A stretch of DNA of 64,000 nucleotides from Shouchella patagoniensis (GTDB taxonomy: Bacteria > Bacillota > Bacilli > Bacillales > Bacillaceae_D), in contig NZ_KV917377.1 in NCBI RefSeq assembly GCF_002019705.1, positions 556,565 through 620,564 on the forward strand. The letters run 5' to 3'. The notes beneath the pieces were generated by a model. The model had not been told where the DNA came from. It was given only the letters and a program-made list of their open reading frames with translations, and made no database searches. Position numbers and translations under genes: made by a program. Below, in pieces: positions 26,627-36,872 of the stretch (position 1 is its first letter; every line of letters begins with the position of its first letter).

Positions 26627-26957
26627 CCGTTTTACAATCCACACATACAAAAACCTTCCTCATATAGAGAAAGGTTTGGATTTATTCTTATATCTTCTTG
26701 TTCCGTTAGAAGAGATGCGAAAGCAAACTCTATGGAATTTCTTGTTTACAAGACAACGAAAGCCCTACCTCTCATTCGTCCTTACGGCTCCGAAGCCGCG
26801 CCAGTATGAATTGCATCGACAAAAAGTCTTCTTCCTGCTTAACGTTAGGGACGTTCGTTTAAGTGTGAGGAATTGTTGGAAGCGTATTGCTTCTTTAGGG
26901 GCAGAAAAAAGAAGTTCACTTTCGAATAAGTCTTTATTATAACGAACAAATCATCAG
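26627..26957. other. Intergenic, no supported gene
   Basis: An open frame covers most of this stretch on the plus strand, but it has no SD, an unusual Arg/Lys/Leu-rich product and overlaps the preceding gene. I do not support it as a gene. Somewhat higher GC than the flanks. Confidence 0.5.
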
Positions 26958-26987
26958 ATTGCAAGAACAATTGTTTTGCTTTTTTCC
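26958..26987 (+). terminator. Hairpin with T-run before the HIB-CoA hydrolase gene
   Basis: GCAAGAACAATTGTTTTGC followed by TTTTTT on the plus strand. It may end an upstream transcript or act in the leader of the next gene. Confidence 0.5.
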
Positions 26988-27008
26988 GCAAAGTAGGTCA
27001 AAATAGAA

Positions 27009-27023
27009 ACGAAAGCGATTACT
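27009..27023 (+). promoter_or_regulatory. Candidate cre site upstream of HIB-CoA hydrolase
   Basis: ACGAAAGCGATTACT fits the cre pattern WTGNAANCGNWNNCW with one mismatch, 22 bases before the start codon. Confidence 0.4.
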
Positions 27024-27044
27024 TCTGTCATGTGGGGTGAATGT

Positions 27045-28097
27045 ATGTCTACAAATCTTCAGTTTAAAACAACAGAATCTGGTGTTGGTGTTTTAACATT
27101 AGCAAGAGAGCAAGCACTTAATTCCCTTTCTCAAGATATGATCTCCAGTATGCTTCAACTCTTGCAACAATGGGAAAACGATGAAAATGTACAAATTGTT
27201 CTTTTAGAGGGAGCAGGAGAGAAAGCATTTTGTGCAGGTGGAGATATTAAAGCTCTATACCAAGCAAGAGACCAAAAGAATGGATTTGAACAGGCAAAAA
27301 AATTCTTTCAAGAAGAGTATGAACTTGACTTATTCATTGCCACTTATCCAAAACCTATTATTGTGCTTATGGATGGGATCGTAATGGGTGGAGGTGTTGG
27401 CCTTGCACAAGGTGCAAGTCACAGAATTGTTACTGAAAAGACGAAATGGTCCATGCCTGAAATGAACATTAGCTTTTTCCCTGATGTCGGTGCTTGTTAT
27501 TTTCTAAGCCAAACACCTGGTGGTTACACTGGGAGGTATGCAGCATTAACAGCCGCAGTGTTAAAAGGAGAAGACGCTATTTCCATGGCTTGTGCAGACT
27601 ATTTTATTCCAAGTCACTCACTTCCCGTATTACGTGAACAGTTATTAGAGACGGATTGGCGGAGCGGTCATGAAAATGTTCATCAAGCTGCCCACTTGTT
27701 TTTGCAACCGTTTATTGAAGAACCACCTAAGAGTGAACTAGCTTTGCTACAAAACAAGATTAACGAACATTTTTCTCATAAAACAATTGAGTCTATCTTA
27801 GATTCACTTGAGAAAAAAGACGATTCATTCGCTCAAGAAACGGCCAAAATGATGCGTAGTAAATCTCCTCTAGCATTAAAAGTGACGCTTGCTCACTTAA
27901 AACAATCTCAAACCTCAACTCTTGAAGAGACATACGAAACCGATATTATTCTTGCCATGCACTTCTTACAATGTGATGATTTTTATGAAGGTGTACGCTC
28001 CGTCCTCATAGAAAAAACACGCACACCAAACTATCAATATAAAGCGATTGAAGATGTCCCAGACGAGTTAGCATTATCTTTTTTCCGGGAAATTTAA
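27045..28097 (+). CDS. 3-hydroxyisobutyryl-CoA hydrolase
   Basis: 350 residues of the enoyl-CoA hydratase/isomerase fold, the length of the HIBYL-CoA hydrolase subgroup. Diagnostic stretches are EKAFCAGGDIKALY, KPIIVLMDGIVMGGGVGL and MPEMNISFFPDVGACYFL with the catalytic Glu and Asp. It hydrolyses 3-hydroxyisobutyryl-CoA to 3-hydroxyisobutyrate in valine breakdown. ATG 27045 is chosen for the SD GGGGTG; upstream GTG/ATG alternatives are weaker. It converges on mmsA, which with mmsB carries out the next two steps. Confidence 0.88.
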   Translation: MSTNLQFKTTESGVGVLTLAREQALNSLSQDMISSMLQLLQQWENDENVQIVLLEGAGEKAFCAGGDIKALYQARDQKNGFEQAKKFFQEEYELDLFIATYPKPIIVLMDGIVMGGGVGLAQGASHRIVTEKTKWSMPEMNISFFPDVGACYFLSQTPGGYTGRYAALTAAVLKGEDAISMACADYFIPSHSLPVLREQLLETDWRSGHENVHQAAHLFLQPFIEEPPKSELALLQNKINEHFSHKTIESILDSLEKKDDSFAQETAKMMRSKSPLALKVTLAHLKQSQTSTLEETYETDIILAMHFLQCDDFYEGVRSVLIEKTRTPNYQYKAIEDVPDELALSFFREI

Positions 28098-28100
28098 AGA

Positions 28101-28137
28101 AAAAAGCCGCCTATCACAGTGTGATAAGCGGCTTTAT
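28101..28137. terminator. Bidirectional terminator between HIB-CoA hydrolase and mmsA
   Basis: Stem AAAGCCGC-CTATCAC / GTGATA-AGCGGCTTT, flanked by A/T runs. It ends both the hydrolase gene and the prp-mms operon. Confidence 0.85.
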
Positions 28138-28140
28138 AAT

Positions 28141-29601
28141 TTAGTTAAACCATCTCTCTGTTACTACTTTTTTCCTCGTATAAAACTGAATACCATCTTT
28201 GCCATTTGTACCTAAATCACCAAAGAAAGATGCTTTATTCCCTGCAAAGGAGAAAAACGCCATTGGTGCTGGTACATTAACATTGACACCAATCATTCCT
28301 GCATCAATCGAATTACGGAAATATTGAGCAGACCTTCCACTTGATGTGTAAATAACCGCTCCATTCGCAAATCGAGAAGAATTGGTTAAAGCAATTCCTT
28401 CATCTAAATCTTTTACACGTACGACACTTAGTACTGGTGCAAATAGCTCTTCTTGCCAAATCGTCATTTCAGGCGTGACGTGATCAAATAATGTTGCCCC
28501 TAAATAGTAACCATCATCTGTCACCGATGGATTTCGTCCATCAACAATCAGTTCAGCTCCTTGCTCTACACCTTTTTCAATGTAACTTACCACTCTATCT
28601 TTATGAGATTGACGAATTAACGGCCCTACAAAATATTCATCATTTAAACCGTTCCCGACAGTCAATTTTTTTGTTTCCCTCGTGAGAACTTGCATAAATT
28701 CATCAGCTACTGCATCTTCTACTGCAACAACTGAACAGGCCATACAACGTTCCCCACTAGAAGCGAATGCTGCTCCTATGACACCTTGAACCGTTTTTTC
28801 CATTTCGCAATCAGCAAGCACAACAGCATGATTTTTAGCACCAGCTAGAGCTTGAACTCTTTTACCGTTTGTCGTGCCTGTTTGATAAACATGGCGCGCA
28901 ACTGGCTCTGAACCTACAAATGAGATTGCTTCCACATCATGATGCTCAAGTAAACTATTCACAACTTCCTTGCCACCATTCACTAGGTTTAATACCCCAT
29001 CAGGTAGGCCTGTTTCATACATTAACTCAACTAGTCGTTCCGCTAAAAGAGGTGTCCGTTCTGATGTTTTTAATACAAATGTATTGCCCGCAGCTATTGC
29101 CAACGGGAACATCCAAAGAGGTACCATCATCGGGAAATTAAATGGCGTAATACCAGCGACAACTCCGAGAGGATAACGCCAAATGGAACCATCTATCCCC
29201 CCAGCAATTCCTGGTAGTGCATCCCCCATCATCATTGACGGAGTAGATGTAGCGAGTTCCACACATTCGATTCCTCGTTGAACTTCACCACGCGCATCTT
29301 TAATCGTTTTTCCATTCTCCAATGTAATCAACTGAGCTAGTTCTTCCCGGTTTGCCTTTAATTTTTCTAAATAAGTAAACATGTACCGGGACCGTTCTGG
29401 TACTGGCACTGTTTTCCAAGTTACAAATGCATTTCTTGCTGATATGACTGCTGTATGAACGTCTTCTTTCGTTGAAAGTGGGACCAGAGCAATCACTTCA
29501 CCCGTAGCAGGATTGGGAACTGTTTCGGTTTCCTTAGATGAAGAATCTACCCATGCACCATTGATCCAATTTCTGATTGTTTTTGTGTTTGTTGTTGTCA
29601 T
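28141..29601 (-). CDS. mmsA: Methylmalonate-semialdehyde dehydrogenase (CoA-acylating)
   Basis: 486 residues, ALDH superfamily. It converts methylmalonate semialdehyde to propionyl-CoA with NAD and CoA. Features: [16 protein letters not shown] near residue 145, and the catalytic Cys in SGERCMAC near residue 280, the distinctive RCMA context of MmsA (IolA-like). ATG overlaps the mmsB stop by four bases. It is the last gene of the prpC-prpD-prpB-mmsB-mmsA operon; its product propionyl-CoA is the substrate of the first enzyme. An IolA role is less likely since no inositol genes are near. Confidence 0.9.
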   Translation of the reverse strand: MTTTNTKTIRNWINGAWVDSSSKETETVPNPATGEVIALVPLSTKEDVHTAVISARNAFVTWKTVPVPERSRYMFTYLEKLKANREELAQLITLENGKTIKDARGEVQRGIECVELATSTPSMMMGDALPGIAGGIDGSIWRYPLGVVAGITPFNFPMMVPLWMFPLAIAAGNTFVLKTSERTPLLAERLVELMYETGLPDGVLNLVNGGKEVVNSLLEHHDVEAISFVGSEPVARHVYQTGTTNGKRVQALAGAKNHAVVLADCEMEKTVQGVIGAAFASSGERCMACSVVAVEDAVADEFMQVLTRETKKLTVGNGLNDEYFVGPLIRQSHKDRVVSYIEKGVEQGAELIVDGRNPSVTDDGYYLGATLFDHVTPEMTIWQEELFAPVLSVVRVKDLDEGIALTNSSRFANGAVIYTSSGRSAQYFRNSIDAGMIGVNVNVPAPMAFFSFAGNKASFFGDLGTNGKDGIQFYTRKKVVTERWFN

Positions 29602-30503
29602 GATTTCAACTCTCCTTCAATTTTAAACGTTAGATTCTGCTCTCCAATTCGCTTATATAGAACAGACATATCCTTCTCGCCTAGACCAGCTTGTTCCGCA
29701 TCTGCATAGAGAGCAACAAGCGCCTTACTAATGGGCAAATCAACACCATGATCAGATGCTAGATCCATTGCAAAACGCAAATCTTTATTTAAGAGTTTCA
29801 AAGCAAAACCTGGCTCATAATCATCATTTGCCATAAAGGTTTTGTAGTTTCTTTCGTAAATACGGCTTTGTCCATAGCTAACGTTCAAAACATTAAATAA
29901 GAAATCAAGATTTAAACCGCTTTTTTCAGCTAATGTAAGTGCCTCTGCTACCCCTGCTGTATAAAAGCCAATCAACAAGTTGTTAATTAATTTAGCATTT
30001 GTTCCACTATCATATTGTTCGCTGATGTGAAAAATATTGCTTCCTAACTTCATTAAGTGAGGATGAACCGATTCAAGCAACTCTTTAGGACCGCCAACCA
30101 TAAAAGTTAAGGTTCTATTTTCAGCACCCACAACCCCTCCACTTACTGGAGCAGCTAGAAAGGAAATCCCTTTTTTATCGGCTTGAACACCAATTCGTTT
30201 TTCAAGCTCCGGTGCAACTGTACTCGTATCTACCAATACGATCCCTTGGGGCACTTTTGCTAACAAACCGTCCTCCCCTAAATACACGTTTTCACAAGCT
30301 GCAGATGAAGGTAAACTAGTTAGAATTAAATCTGAAGCAGCAATTACCTCATCTAAAGTATTTGCTTTTTGACCCCCAGCTTCTCTTAAAACCTCCATGG
30401 CGGAGTCGTTAATATCAAAGCCAGTCACTTTATAGCCAGAATCAACTAAATTTAATGACATTGGTTTCCCCATATTTCCTAAACCTATAAAACCAATTCT
30501 CAT
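29598..30503 (-). CDS. mmsB: 3-hydroxyisobutyrate dehydrogenase
   Basis: 301 residues. The N-terminal NAD-binding motif [16 protein letters not shown] opens the protein; the substrate-binding [18 protein letters not shown] and the catalytic lysine region [13 protein letters not shown] follow. ATG 30503 has SD GGAGG seven bases upstream; a longer frame upstream is discarded. It oxidises 3-hydroxyisobutyrate to methylmalonate semialdehyde and is translationally coupled to mmsA. Confidence 0.9.
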   Translation of the reverse strand: MRIGFIGLGNMGKPMSLNLVDSGYKVTGFDINDSAMEVLREAGGQKANTLDEVIAASDLILTSLPSSAACENVYLGEDGLLAKVPQGIVLVDTSTVAPELEKRIGVQADKKGISFLAAPVSGGVVGAENRTLTFMVGGPKELLESVHPHLMKLGSNIFHISEQYDSGTNAKLINNLLIGFYTAGVAEALTLAEKSGLNLDFLFNVLNVSYGQSRIYERNYKTFMANDDYEPGFALKLLNKDLRFAMDLASDHGVDLPISKALVALYADAEQAGLGEKDMSVLYKRIGEQNLTFKIEGELKS

Positions 30504-30525
30504 TGTGTTCCCTCCTTTACAGAAG

Positions 30526-30553
30526 GGCCTGCGCAAGATTGAATGCACAGGCC
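30526..30553 (-). other. Intercistronic stem-loop between prpB and mmsB
   Basis: Nine-base arms GGCCTGTGC and GCGCAGGCC with one G-U pair and a 10-base loop, not followed by a T-run on the minus strand. More likely an mRNA processing or stability element than a terminator. It lies just upstream of the mmsB SD. Confidence 0.5.
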
Positions 30554-30566
30554 ATTTTTTAAACAC

Positions 30567-31475
30567 TTATTGATGCTTTGTTAGGACAGTCTTTGCTACA
30601 GATTGATCAAGCGCTTCAAATTCATCATACGAGATGGTTTGATACAACTCGCTTCTTTTTTGCATATTTTCCAAACTTGCTTTTTGCGTGCCGTTGTCCA
30701 TAATGTCCGCAAAAACTCGTTCATATGCTTTTGCAGCAACTCGCAACGAAGTTACAGGGTAGATAACCATATCATAGCCCATTTGCTCAAACTCCAGCGC
30801 TTGATAATAAGGTGTTTTACCGAATTCAGTCATGTTAGCCAGCAACGGCGCATTTACAGCTTCTGAAAAGGCTTTAAATTCTGTCTCTCCTTGTAAAGCT
30901 TCTGGAAAAATTGCATCTGCCCCTGCTTCAACATACGCGTTTGCTCTTGCAATTGCTTCGTCCAGGCCCTCAACTCCTCGAGCATCAGTGCGTGCTATAA
31001 CAAGTAAAGTTGGTGCAGCTTTTTTTATAGCCGCAATTTTTTGCACCATTTCCTCAGAAGTAACAAGTTTTTTTCCGTTTAAATGCCCACATTTTTTCGG
31101 CAGATCCTGATCTTCGATTTGAACAGCGGCTACTCTTGCTTCCACCATCTCAATAGCAGTTCTTGCAACATTCATAACACCGCCAAAACCTGTGTCGATA
31201 TCAACCAGAAGGGGCAAATTCGTTGCTCGTATGATTTCTTTTGCTCGACCTGCTACTTCCTGTGAATTAACAATACCAAGATCAGGAAGTCCAAGACTTG
31301 CTGTATAAGCAGCACCTGATAAATACAAGCTCGTAAAACCAGCTTGTTGTGCCATTAATCCAGCCATCGCATCATGCGCACCTGGAATTTGGAGAATTCC
31401 TTTTTCTAACATCTGTTTGTGAAATGATTCAGCAAGTTTTTCCTGCGAAATCGGTTGATCCACAATCCAAGGCAT
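30567..31475 (-). CDS. prpB: Methylisocitrate lyase
   Basis: 302 residues of the isocitrate lyase/PEP mutase superfamily. The active-site stretch KKCGHLNGKKLV with the catalytic Cys, the Mg-binding DIDTGFGG and the ARTDARG segment are all present. It splits 2-methylisocitrate to pyruvate and succinate, the last step of the methylcitrate cycle. It is the third gene of the operon, 17 bases after prpD. Confidence 0.92.
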   Translation of the reverse strand: MPWIVDQPISQEKLAESFHKQMLEKGILQIPGAHDAMAGLMAQQAGFTSLYLSGAAYTASLGLPDLGIVNSQEVAGRAKEIIRATNLPLLVDIDTGFGGVMNVARTAIEMVEARVAAVQIEDQDLPKKCGHLNGKKLVTSEEMVQKIAAIKKAAPTLLVIARTDARGVEGLDEAIARANAYVEAGADAIFPEALQGETEFKAFSEAVNAPLLANMTEFGKTPYYQALEFEQMGYDMVIYPVTSLRVAAKAYERVFADIMDNGTQKASLENMQKRSELYQTISYDEFEALDQSVAKTVLTKHQ

Positions 31476-31492
31476 ATGGTTTCCCTCCCTTA

Positions 31493-32929
31493 TTAAAGTG
31501 AAAATAAATCAGTGAACGTTGGTACAGACAGCTGTTCAAGTTTTTTATAATCACTTGTTACAGCAAGAATCTCTTGTCCTTGTTTTTTAGAGTAATGGCT
31601 CGCCACGTTGTCAGCGAATTTTTGTTGAATAGCTGGCACCGCTTCTTCTCTACGGAAGCGGTGACCAAGTGGATATTCAACATCAATTTTGTCCGTTGAT
31701 GTACCATCTTTAAAAAAGACTTGAACCGCATTGGCGATTGAGCGCTTGTTCGGATCTAAATAATCCTTTGTATACTGCTCACTTTCAGTAACGACCATCA
31801 AATCCCGCAATTGATCAACTCGAAAATCGTTTGCTGCTTCATCTTCATAATCATCAGCTACGATATCACCTTTTAGTAATCCGATTGCTGTAATGTATTG
31901 TAAGCAGTGATCACGATCAGCAGGGTTATACAAAGGTCCTTTTTTATCAATGATACGTATTGCTGATTCATGAGTCGTAATTTCAATTCGATCAATCTCA
32001 TCAATACGATTACATACGCTCTCGTGAAGTGCTACTGCACATTCAGCTGCTGTTTGAGCATGGAATTCAGCTGGAAAAGAAACTTTAAACAAGATATTTT
32101 CCATTACATAAGCATCTAACTCTCGAGCAAGTTTTACTTCCTGCTTATTAAACAAGACATCTTGGAAACCCCAACCTTGAGCAGACAACGCTGTTTTATA
32201 ACCCATTTCACCTTTTAACGCTGTCATTGCTAAGAATACGCCCCTACTTGTTGCATCACCCGCAGCCCATGATTTTCTTGAGCCTGTATTTGGAGCATGA
32301 CGGTACGTTCGTAATGCTGAATTGTCAATCCATGCATGAGATACAGCGTTTACAATCTCTTCTCTTGATCCACCTAACATCCCAGCTGTTACAGCCGTTG
32401 TTGCTACTTTTACAAGCAAAACATGGTCAAGTCCTACACGGTTAAAACTATTCTCTAGTGCTAATACACCTTGAATCTCATGCGCCTTAACCATCGCTAC
32501 TAGTACATCCTTTACAGTAAGAGGGTCTTTTCCTTCTGCCATGTTGGTTCTACTTATATAGTCAGCAGTTGCCAAAATGCCTCCTAAGTTATCGGATGGA
32601 TGACCCCATTCTGCCGCAAGCCAAGTATCATTGTAATCTAACCAACGAATCATTGTTCCAATGTTATAGGCACCACGAATTGGATCAAGTACGTAAGATG
32701 TACCGGGCACCTTCACACCATTTGGTACAATCGTTCCTGGTATGACTGGACCAAGCATTTTTGCGCATTCTGGATAACGCAACGCAAGAATTCCACATCC
32801 AAGTGTATCAATTAGTACATTGGCAGCCGTAGTCATCGCTTCTTCACTTGTAATTTCCTTATCCAAAACATAATCTGCAATTTCTTCTAGCAATCGATCT
32901 GTTTCTCTTGTGTCTGTTTTCATTTGCAT
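31493..32929 (-). CDS. prpD: 2-methylcitrate dehydratase
   Basis: 478 residues of the MmgE/PrpD family. Conserved segments are [34 protein letters not shown] and [19 protein letters not shown] 32929 (SD GGAGG, eight bases) is preferred to ATG 32944. It dehydrates 2-methylcitrate; hydration back to 2-methylisocitrate needs aconitase encoded elsewhere. It lies seven bases after prpC. Confidence 0.92.
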   Translation of the reverse strand: MQMKTDTRETDRLLEEIADYVLDKEITSEEAMTTAANVLIDTLGCGILALRYPECAKMLGPVIPGTIVPNGVKVPGTSYVLDPIRGAYNIGTMIRWLDYNDTWLAAEWGHPSDNLGGILATADYISRTNMAEGKDPLTVKDVLVAMVKAHEIQGVLALENSFNRVGLDHVLLVKVATTAVTAGMLGGSREEIVNAVSHAWIDNSALRTYRHAPNTGSRKSWAAGDATSRGVFLAMTALKGEMGYKTALSAQGWGFQDVLFNKQEVKLARELDAYVMENILFKVSFPAEFHAQTAAECAVALHESVCNRIDEIDRIEITTHESAIRIIDKKGPLYNPADRDHCLQYITAIGLLKGDIVADDYEDEAANDFRVDQLRDLMVVTESEQYTKDYLDPNKRSIANAVQVFFKDGTSTDKIDVEYPLGHRFRREEAVPAIQQKFADNVASHYSKKQGQEILAVTSDYKKLEQLSVPTFTDLFSL

Positions 32930-32951
32930 GTGTAAAACCTCCATCTATTTA

Positions 32952-34070
32952 TTACGATTTCAATGTGTGTCTTGGACCAGTATATTTCACACGTGGCCGG
33001 AAAAGCTTATTGTTCTCATGTTGTTCAATTACATGAGCACTTAGTCCAACTGTTCTCGAAGAAAAGAAAATTGGTGTATAAAGCCCAATTGGAATTCCAA
33101 GCATCCAGTATACCGGCGCTGCGTAGTAATCAAGATTCGGAAACAGCCCTTTTTCTTTTTGAATCAAAGCTTCTCCTGCCTCACACATCCGTAACAACCG
33201 ATCATCGCCTGCTGCTTCAGATAATTCGGCAAGGGCTTCTTTCATAATCTGCGCACGCGGGTCCATTTTTTTCATGTATACGCGATGGCCAAATCCCATA
33301 ATTTTTTCTTTTTGTTTTAACTTATTCGCTAAGAGCGTTTCAAATTCTTCGGGAGTGTTCGCGTCAAGCAGCATATACATAACTGCTTCATTCGCTCCAC
33401 CATGAAGATGACCTTTCAGTGAAGCCACTGCTCCAGTTAGCGCTCCATACATATCGGATAGAGTTGAAGCGATTACTCTGGCTGTGAAAGTTGAATTTGG
33501 CATTTCATGTTCTGAATATAGAACAAGCGATTGGTCAAAAACGCGCTCTTCAAGAGGCGTAGGTTCTTTTCCAGTAATCATATAAAGAAAATTAGCGCTA
33601 TACGATAGTGATTCTTTTGGACGAAGCACTTCTTTTCCTTCTAGAATTCGATAGCTATTTGATACAATCGTTGGCAATTTTGCGAGCAACTGATAGGCAC
33701 GCTCTCGATTTGCTTCAGGACCGCGGTTAGCTAAGTCGTGGTCAAATCCACCTAAAACGGAAATGCCTGTTCTTAACGCATCCATTGGATGCGTAGAAGT
33801 TGGTAAGAGCTTAAACACATCAAGGATAACTTCCGGAATATCATAAGAATCACTTAACTCTTGAGCAAGACTTTTACGTTCATCTTCATTTGGCAATTGT
33901 CCTCTTAATAACAAATGGACAATATCCAAATATCCGTTTGTTTTCGACAATTCAATTAAATCATACCCATGAATGACGATTTCTCCTTGTTCTGTATCAA
34001 GGAAAGATAAATCTGTTTCTGCCGCAATAACACCATCAAGACCAGGATAGTAGCTTTGTTCGATCGCCAT
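32952..34070 (-). CDS. prpC: 2-methylcitrate synthase (citrate synthase family)
   Basis: 372 residues, the short class of citrate synthases. Catalytic residues are seen in LKGHLHGGANEAVM (His), MGFGHRVYM (His) and the Asp-containing PNLDYYAAP. It condenses propionyl-CoA with oxaloacetate. The operon with prpD and prpB, not the fold itself, marks it as methylcitrate synthase (MmgD-like). It is the first gene of the five-gene operon; a consensus cre lies 42-56 bases upstream. Confidence 0.91.
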   Translation of the reverse strand: MAIEQSYYPGLDGVIAAETDLSFLDTEQGEIVIHGYDLIELSKTNGYLDIVHLLLRGQLPNEDERKSLAQELSDSYDIPEVILDVFKLLPTSTHPMDALRTGISVLGGFDHDLANRGPEANRERAYQLLAKLPTIVSNSYRILEGKEVLRPKESLSYSANFLYMITGKEPTPLEERVFDQSLVLYSEHEMPNSTFTARVIASTLSDMYGALTGAVASLKGHLHGGANEAVMYMLLDANTPEEFETLLANKLKQKEKIMGFGHRVYMKKMDPRAQIMKEALAELSEAAGDDRLLRMCEAGEALIQKEKGLFPNLDYYAAPVYWMLGIPIGLYTPIFFSSRTVGLSAHVIEQHENNKLFRPRVKYTGPRHTLKS

Positions 34071-34111
34071 TAAATCCCTCCGTTGCTGATTTTATAAAAC
34101 ATGCATTCCAG

Positions 34112-34126
34112 ATAAAGCGCTTTCAA
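34112..34126 (-). promoter_or_regulatory. Consensus cre site (CcpA) in front of prpC
   Basis: The minus strand reads TTGAAAGCGCTTTAT, a full match to the cre consensus WTGAAARCGYTTWNN. It is 42 bases upstream of prpC, implying carbon catabolite repression of the whole prp-mms operon, in line with the CcpA control known for the B. subtilis mmg operon. Confidence 0.75.
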
Positions 34127-34239
34127 TATAAAGCGTATGTACACCTCCAAAAGATTTTATACTTCTCTTCTTGTTTAGATTACCATATTTCAAAAAGACT
34201 CGCCAATATTCATTTGGTTTTAACTTTTTTGAATAAGAA

Positions 34240-34266
34240 TAAGGAGACAGATTTACTCTGTCTCCT
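34240..34266 (-). terminator. Terminator overlapping the end of the 124-residue hypothetical gene
   Basis: Stem GGAGACAGA / TCTGTCTCC, the stop codon lying in the loop, followed on the minus strand by TTATTCTTATT. Confidence 0.6.
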
Positions 34267-34627
34267 CTTCTAAATCTTGCGGTATTTCTGTTAATTCAGT
34301 CCAATGTGTTTGCAAATGCCCTTCTTCAACATCAGTTGATTCAATTAACAGGATGCGTCTGCCTTTCATTTCTCCAACAAACGACTTCCCCACTTCATAC
34401 AACCAGTTATAAATATCAACCGTGCCAATCCCAGTAGGTTCGGTTTCAAAAGCAATTCGCCTTATCCGTAACTCTAAACGTTCTTTTTTACCTAGATAAA
34501 AAAAGACCGCCGCATAGATCGATGTTTCAATTCCTTTAAAAGCTTCTAAAGTTCCTTCCTGCCAATTAGGTTCTGGTGCAATTTGATTAAGTTCTATCCT
34601 TTTTTCCTTTAAAGACAAGTTATCCAT
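34253..34627 (-). CDS. Hypothetical cytosolic protein
   Basis: 124 residues, acidic, with no signal or membrane segment; mixed alpha/beta appearance (TSIYAAVFFYLGKKERLELRI, RRILLIESTDVEEGHL). Family not recognised. It is a single gene between the prp operon and the divergent LysR gene, with its own terminator; upstream SD AGGAGTG supports ATG 34627. Confidence 0.65.
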   Translation of the reverse strand: MDNLSLKEKRIELNQIAPEPNWQEGTLEAFKGIETSIYAAVFFYLGKKERLELRIRRIAFETEPTGIGTVDIYNWLYEVGKSFVGEMKGRRILLIESTDVEEGHLQTHWTELTEIPQDLEEETE

Positions 34628-34757
34628 TTCCCATCACTCCTCTAATACTTCTTACTATACCCGATTAAATGAATGATACACATTTGCCAATTCCCTAACA
34701 ATTCCTTAAACTAATAAAGACTATTAATGTATAGACAGTATAAAAAGGATGGATTAC

Positions 34758-35600
34758 ATGCGATTAGAAGAAGACGTGCTAATAGTGGCTTTATCCGACG
34801 CTGGAACAATTCGTGGCGCCTCGAGAAACCTATATATTTCACAGCCTGCTATAAGTCAACGTTTAAAACAAATTGAAGAACGATGGGGAGAACCTCTGTT
34901 TATCCGGACACATAAGTCATTAATTCCTACTCCCGCTGGAGAAGAAATTATTGCTTATTCTAAAAAGCGATTATATGATGAAAAACAATTGCAAGATCGA
35001 TTAAGCGCGGTAACAGGAACTGTACGTGGTACATTGTCACTCGCCGTGTCGTCTGTTATTGCACAATACTATCTCCCACCTTTACTGCGTGAATATACAC
35101 GCTTATATCCAGACGTAAAGATGGACTTAAGGACTGGACTAAGCTCAACGATGTATGATGAACGCCACCAGGTTCATTTAGCTATTCTTCGAGGAGATGT
35201 TGAAGACACAGATGCATTAAAAGAGTTATTTTCCGAAAAATTATTCTATGTATCAAGAAAAGATTCATTAAGTCCATCGTTATTTATTGAATTCCAGAGC
35301 GACTTTACCTTTCATTCAATTGTTAACGATTGGTTCTTAACTACAGAGCTTACAATCCCAAAACAGACTATAAAAGTGGATCAAATAGAAACATGCAAAC
35401 AATTAATGCTACACGGAATAGGTTCTTGTGTTTTACCAGAACTTGCGACGAATGACCTCACAACTCAACACTGTCATCTGCAATCATTGCAAATAAGAGG
35501 ACAAGACCTTCTGCGCAAAACATGGCTTCATTGTAGCCCGAAGCATGCGGATCTTCCACAAGTACGAGCTTTTCTTGATTTGCTAAAAAGCACTCCTTAA
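34758..35600 (+). CDS. LysR family transcriptional regulator (CitR-like)
   Basis: 280 residues. An N-terminal winged helix-turn-helix (IRGASRNLYISQPAISQRLKQIE, residues 18-40 approximately) and a periplasmic-binding-type effector domain follow the normal LTTR layout. ATG 34758 has AAAGGA eight bases upstream. In B. subtilis CitR, a LysR protein, sits beside a citrate synthase gene; here the near citrate-synthase-family gene is prpC, one gene away, so regulation of the prp operon is possible but unproven. Confidence 0.87.
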   Translation: MRLEEDVLIVALSDAGTIRGASRNLYISQPAISQRLKQIEERWGEPLFIRTHKSLIPTPAGEEIIAYSKKRLYDEKQLQDRLSAVTGTVRGTLSLAVSSVIAQYYLPPLLREYTRLYPDVKMDLRTGLSSTMYDERHQVHLAILRGDVEDTDALKELFSEKLFYVSRKDSLSPSLFIEFQSDFTFHSIVNDWFLTTELTIPKQTIKVDQIETCKQLMLHGIGSCVLPELATNDLTTQHCHLQSLQIRGQDLLRKTWLHCSPKHADLPQVRAFLDLLKSTP

Positions 35601-35631
35601 CGTGCAGTTAAAACGCAGCGTTACAACATGT

Positions 35632-35659
35632 GAAGGCTCCATCAACTAAAAGAGCCTTC
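35632..35659 (+). terminator. Hairpin after the LysR gene
   Basis: Arms GAAGGCTC and GAGCCTTC with a 12-base loop; only an A-rich tail follows, so termination would be weak. Confidence 0.4.
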
Positions 35660-35734
35660 TAAAATAGTAAAAGTTGCATTGCATGATGGAGCTATGTCTA
35701 ATGATTACTACATATGAAAAAATGCTTATCAACA

Positions 35735-36652
35735 CTATAAATATTTCCGATCAAAAATGAATACTTCTTCACTTTCTATAAAGGCTTTTCCTTTTACTTG
35801 AGTTCGAGTAATAGCACCGTTTTCAATTAAAACTTCTGACACGATCATACTTGGCTTCTTCATTGCATACCCTTGCCTAATTTGATACGAATTCCAACCA
35901 TCTGAAAACGGTCTAAATACTTGATGCTGTGTGAGGTACGCTCCTAAAGCACTAGCAGCCACACCAGTTGCTGGATCTTCATTATAACCGGCGCGATTAG
36001 GAAATTGCCTTGTTGAAACAATTAATCCGTCTTTGTCTATTGAGAATGGATAAAAACCAGTTGTTCCAAATTGATCGCATATATCCCATAACCGTTGATA
36101 GTTTGGAGTTAAGTTATTCAACACATCTGGATCTTTTAATGGAATAATTAACTTTGGTCTTGAAGTAGATACAGACTGAATCGGACCAACACTTAAATCA
36201 ATAAACGTTGCTTCTATCCCTAAAGCGTGTGCCACTTCTTCTATATTTGGATTATTTTTAATAAATGCTGGCAGAAACTGTTCAACTGTAATTTGTATAC
36301 TTTTATCTAATTCTTTTTTTCCGTGTACTCGAATCATACCGAGTGCAGTTTCTACATTAATAGTCGAATGAGATAAAAACTCTTTTTGAAGCAGAGTAGT
36401 CATACTTGCAATTGTTGCGTGAACGCACATTTCCATCTCGTGTTCAGGCACAAAATAACGCAGTTTAACGTCCGCGCCTACTTTTGAATGAAAAACAAAA
36501 GTGGTTTCCTCCATATAATGTTTTGCTACTTCGCACATTTCACTTTCACTTAAAGACTCTCCTTGAAAAATTACAGGACAAGGGTTCCCTCCCTCTGTAT
36601 TTGCCGCAAAAACTCTTGTTCTGATTACCGGTAGAGCTACTTTAGTTAACAT
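35735..36652 (-). CDS. PhzF family isomerase-like protein
   Basis: 305 residues with the diaminopimelate-epimerase-like fold of PhzF. Visible signatures: the N-terminal GGNPCPVI, the acidic catalytic region YMEETTFVF, CVHATIAS, and the C-terminal NEDPATGVAASALG. Members act as isomerases or epimerases of unknown substrate in most bacteria; no phenazine genes are near. It is transcribed alone. Confidence 0.87.
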   Translation of the reverse strand: MLTKVALPVIRTRVFAANTEGGNPCPVIFQGESLSESEMCEVAKHYMEETTFVFHSKVGADVKLRYFVPEHEMEMCVHATIASMTTLLQKEFLSHSTINVETALGMIRVHGKKELDKSIQITVEQFLPAFIKNNPNIEEVAHALGIEATFIDLSVGPIQSVSTSRPKLIIPLKDPDVLNNLTPNYQRLWDICDQFGTTGFYPFSIDKDGLIVSTRQFPNRAGYNEDPATGVAASALGAYLTQHQVFRPFSDGWNSYQIRQGYAMKKPSMIVSEVLIENGAITRTQVKGKAFIESEEVFIFDRKYL

Positions 36653-36872
36653 GATTTACACTCCTTATTTACTCTTTAACAGAAATATATCTGATTTCAA
36701 GTATTCAGTATTATGATTTTTGTTTTTTTAACATAATCATATCAGTACTGCGGGTCTATCCCTGTTCTATCTTCAGAAAAATACGCAAATAAATATGGAT
36801 TTCGATTGTAAATAGTTACTTCATATTCGTTCCTTTATAACCGATAAAACGTTATGGAAGGAGGTGTCTTTA

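Noticed and set aside
26610-26942. 110-codon plus-strand frame
   Set aside because: Overlaps the end of a better supported small gene, has no SD and an implausible composition.
28141-29601. IolA (inositol catabolism) identity for the aldehyde dehydrogenase
   Set aside because: MmsA and IolA are homologous, but mmsB and the prp genes in the same operon point to valine/propionate metabolism.
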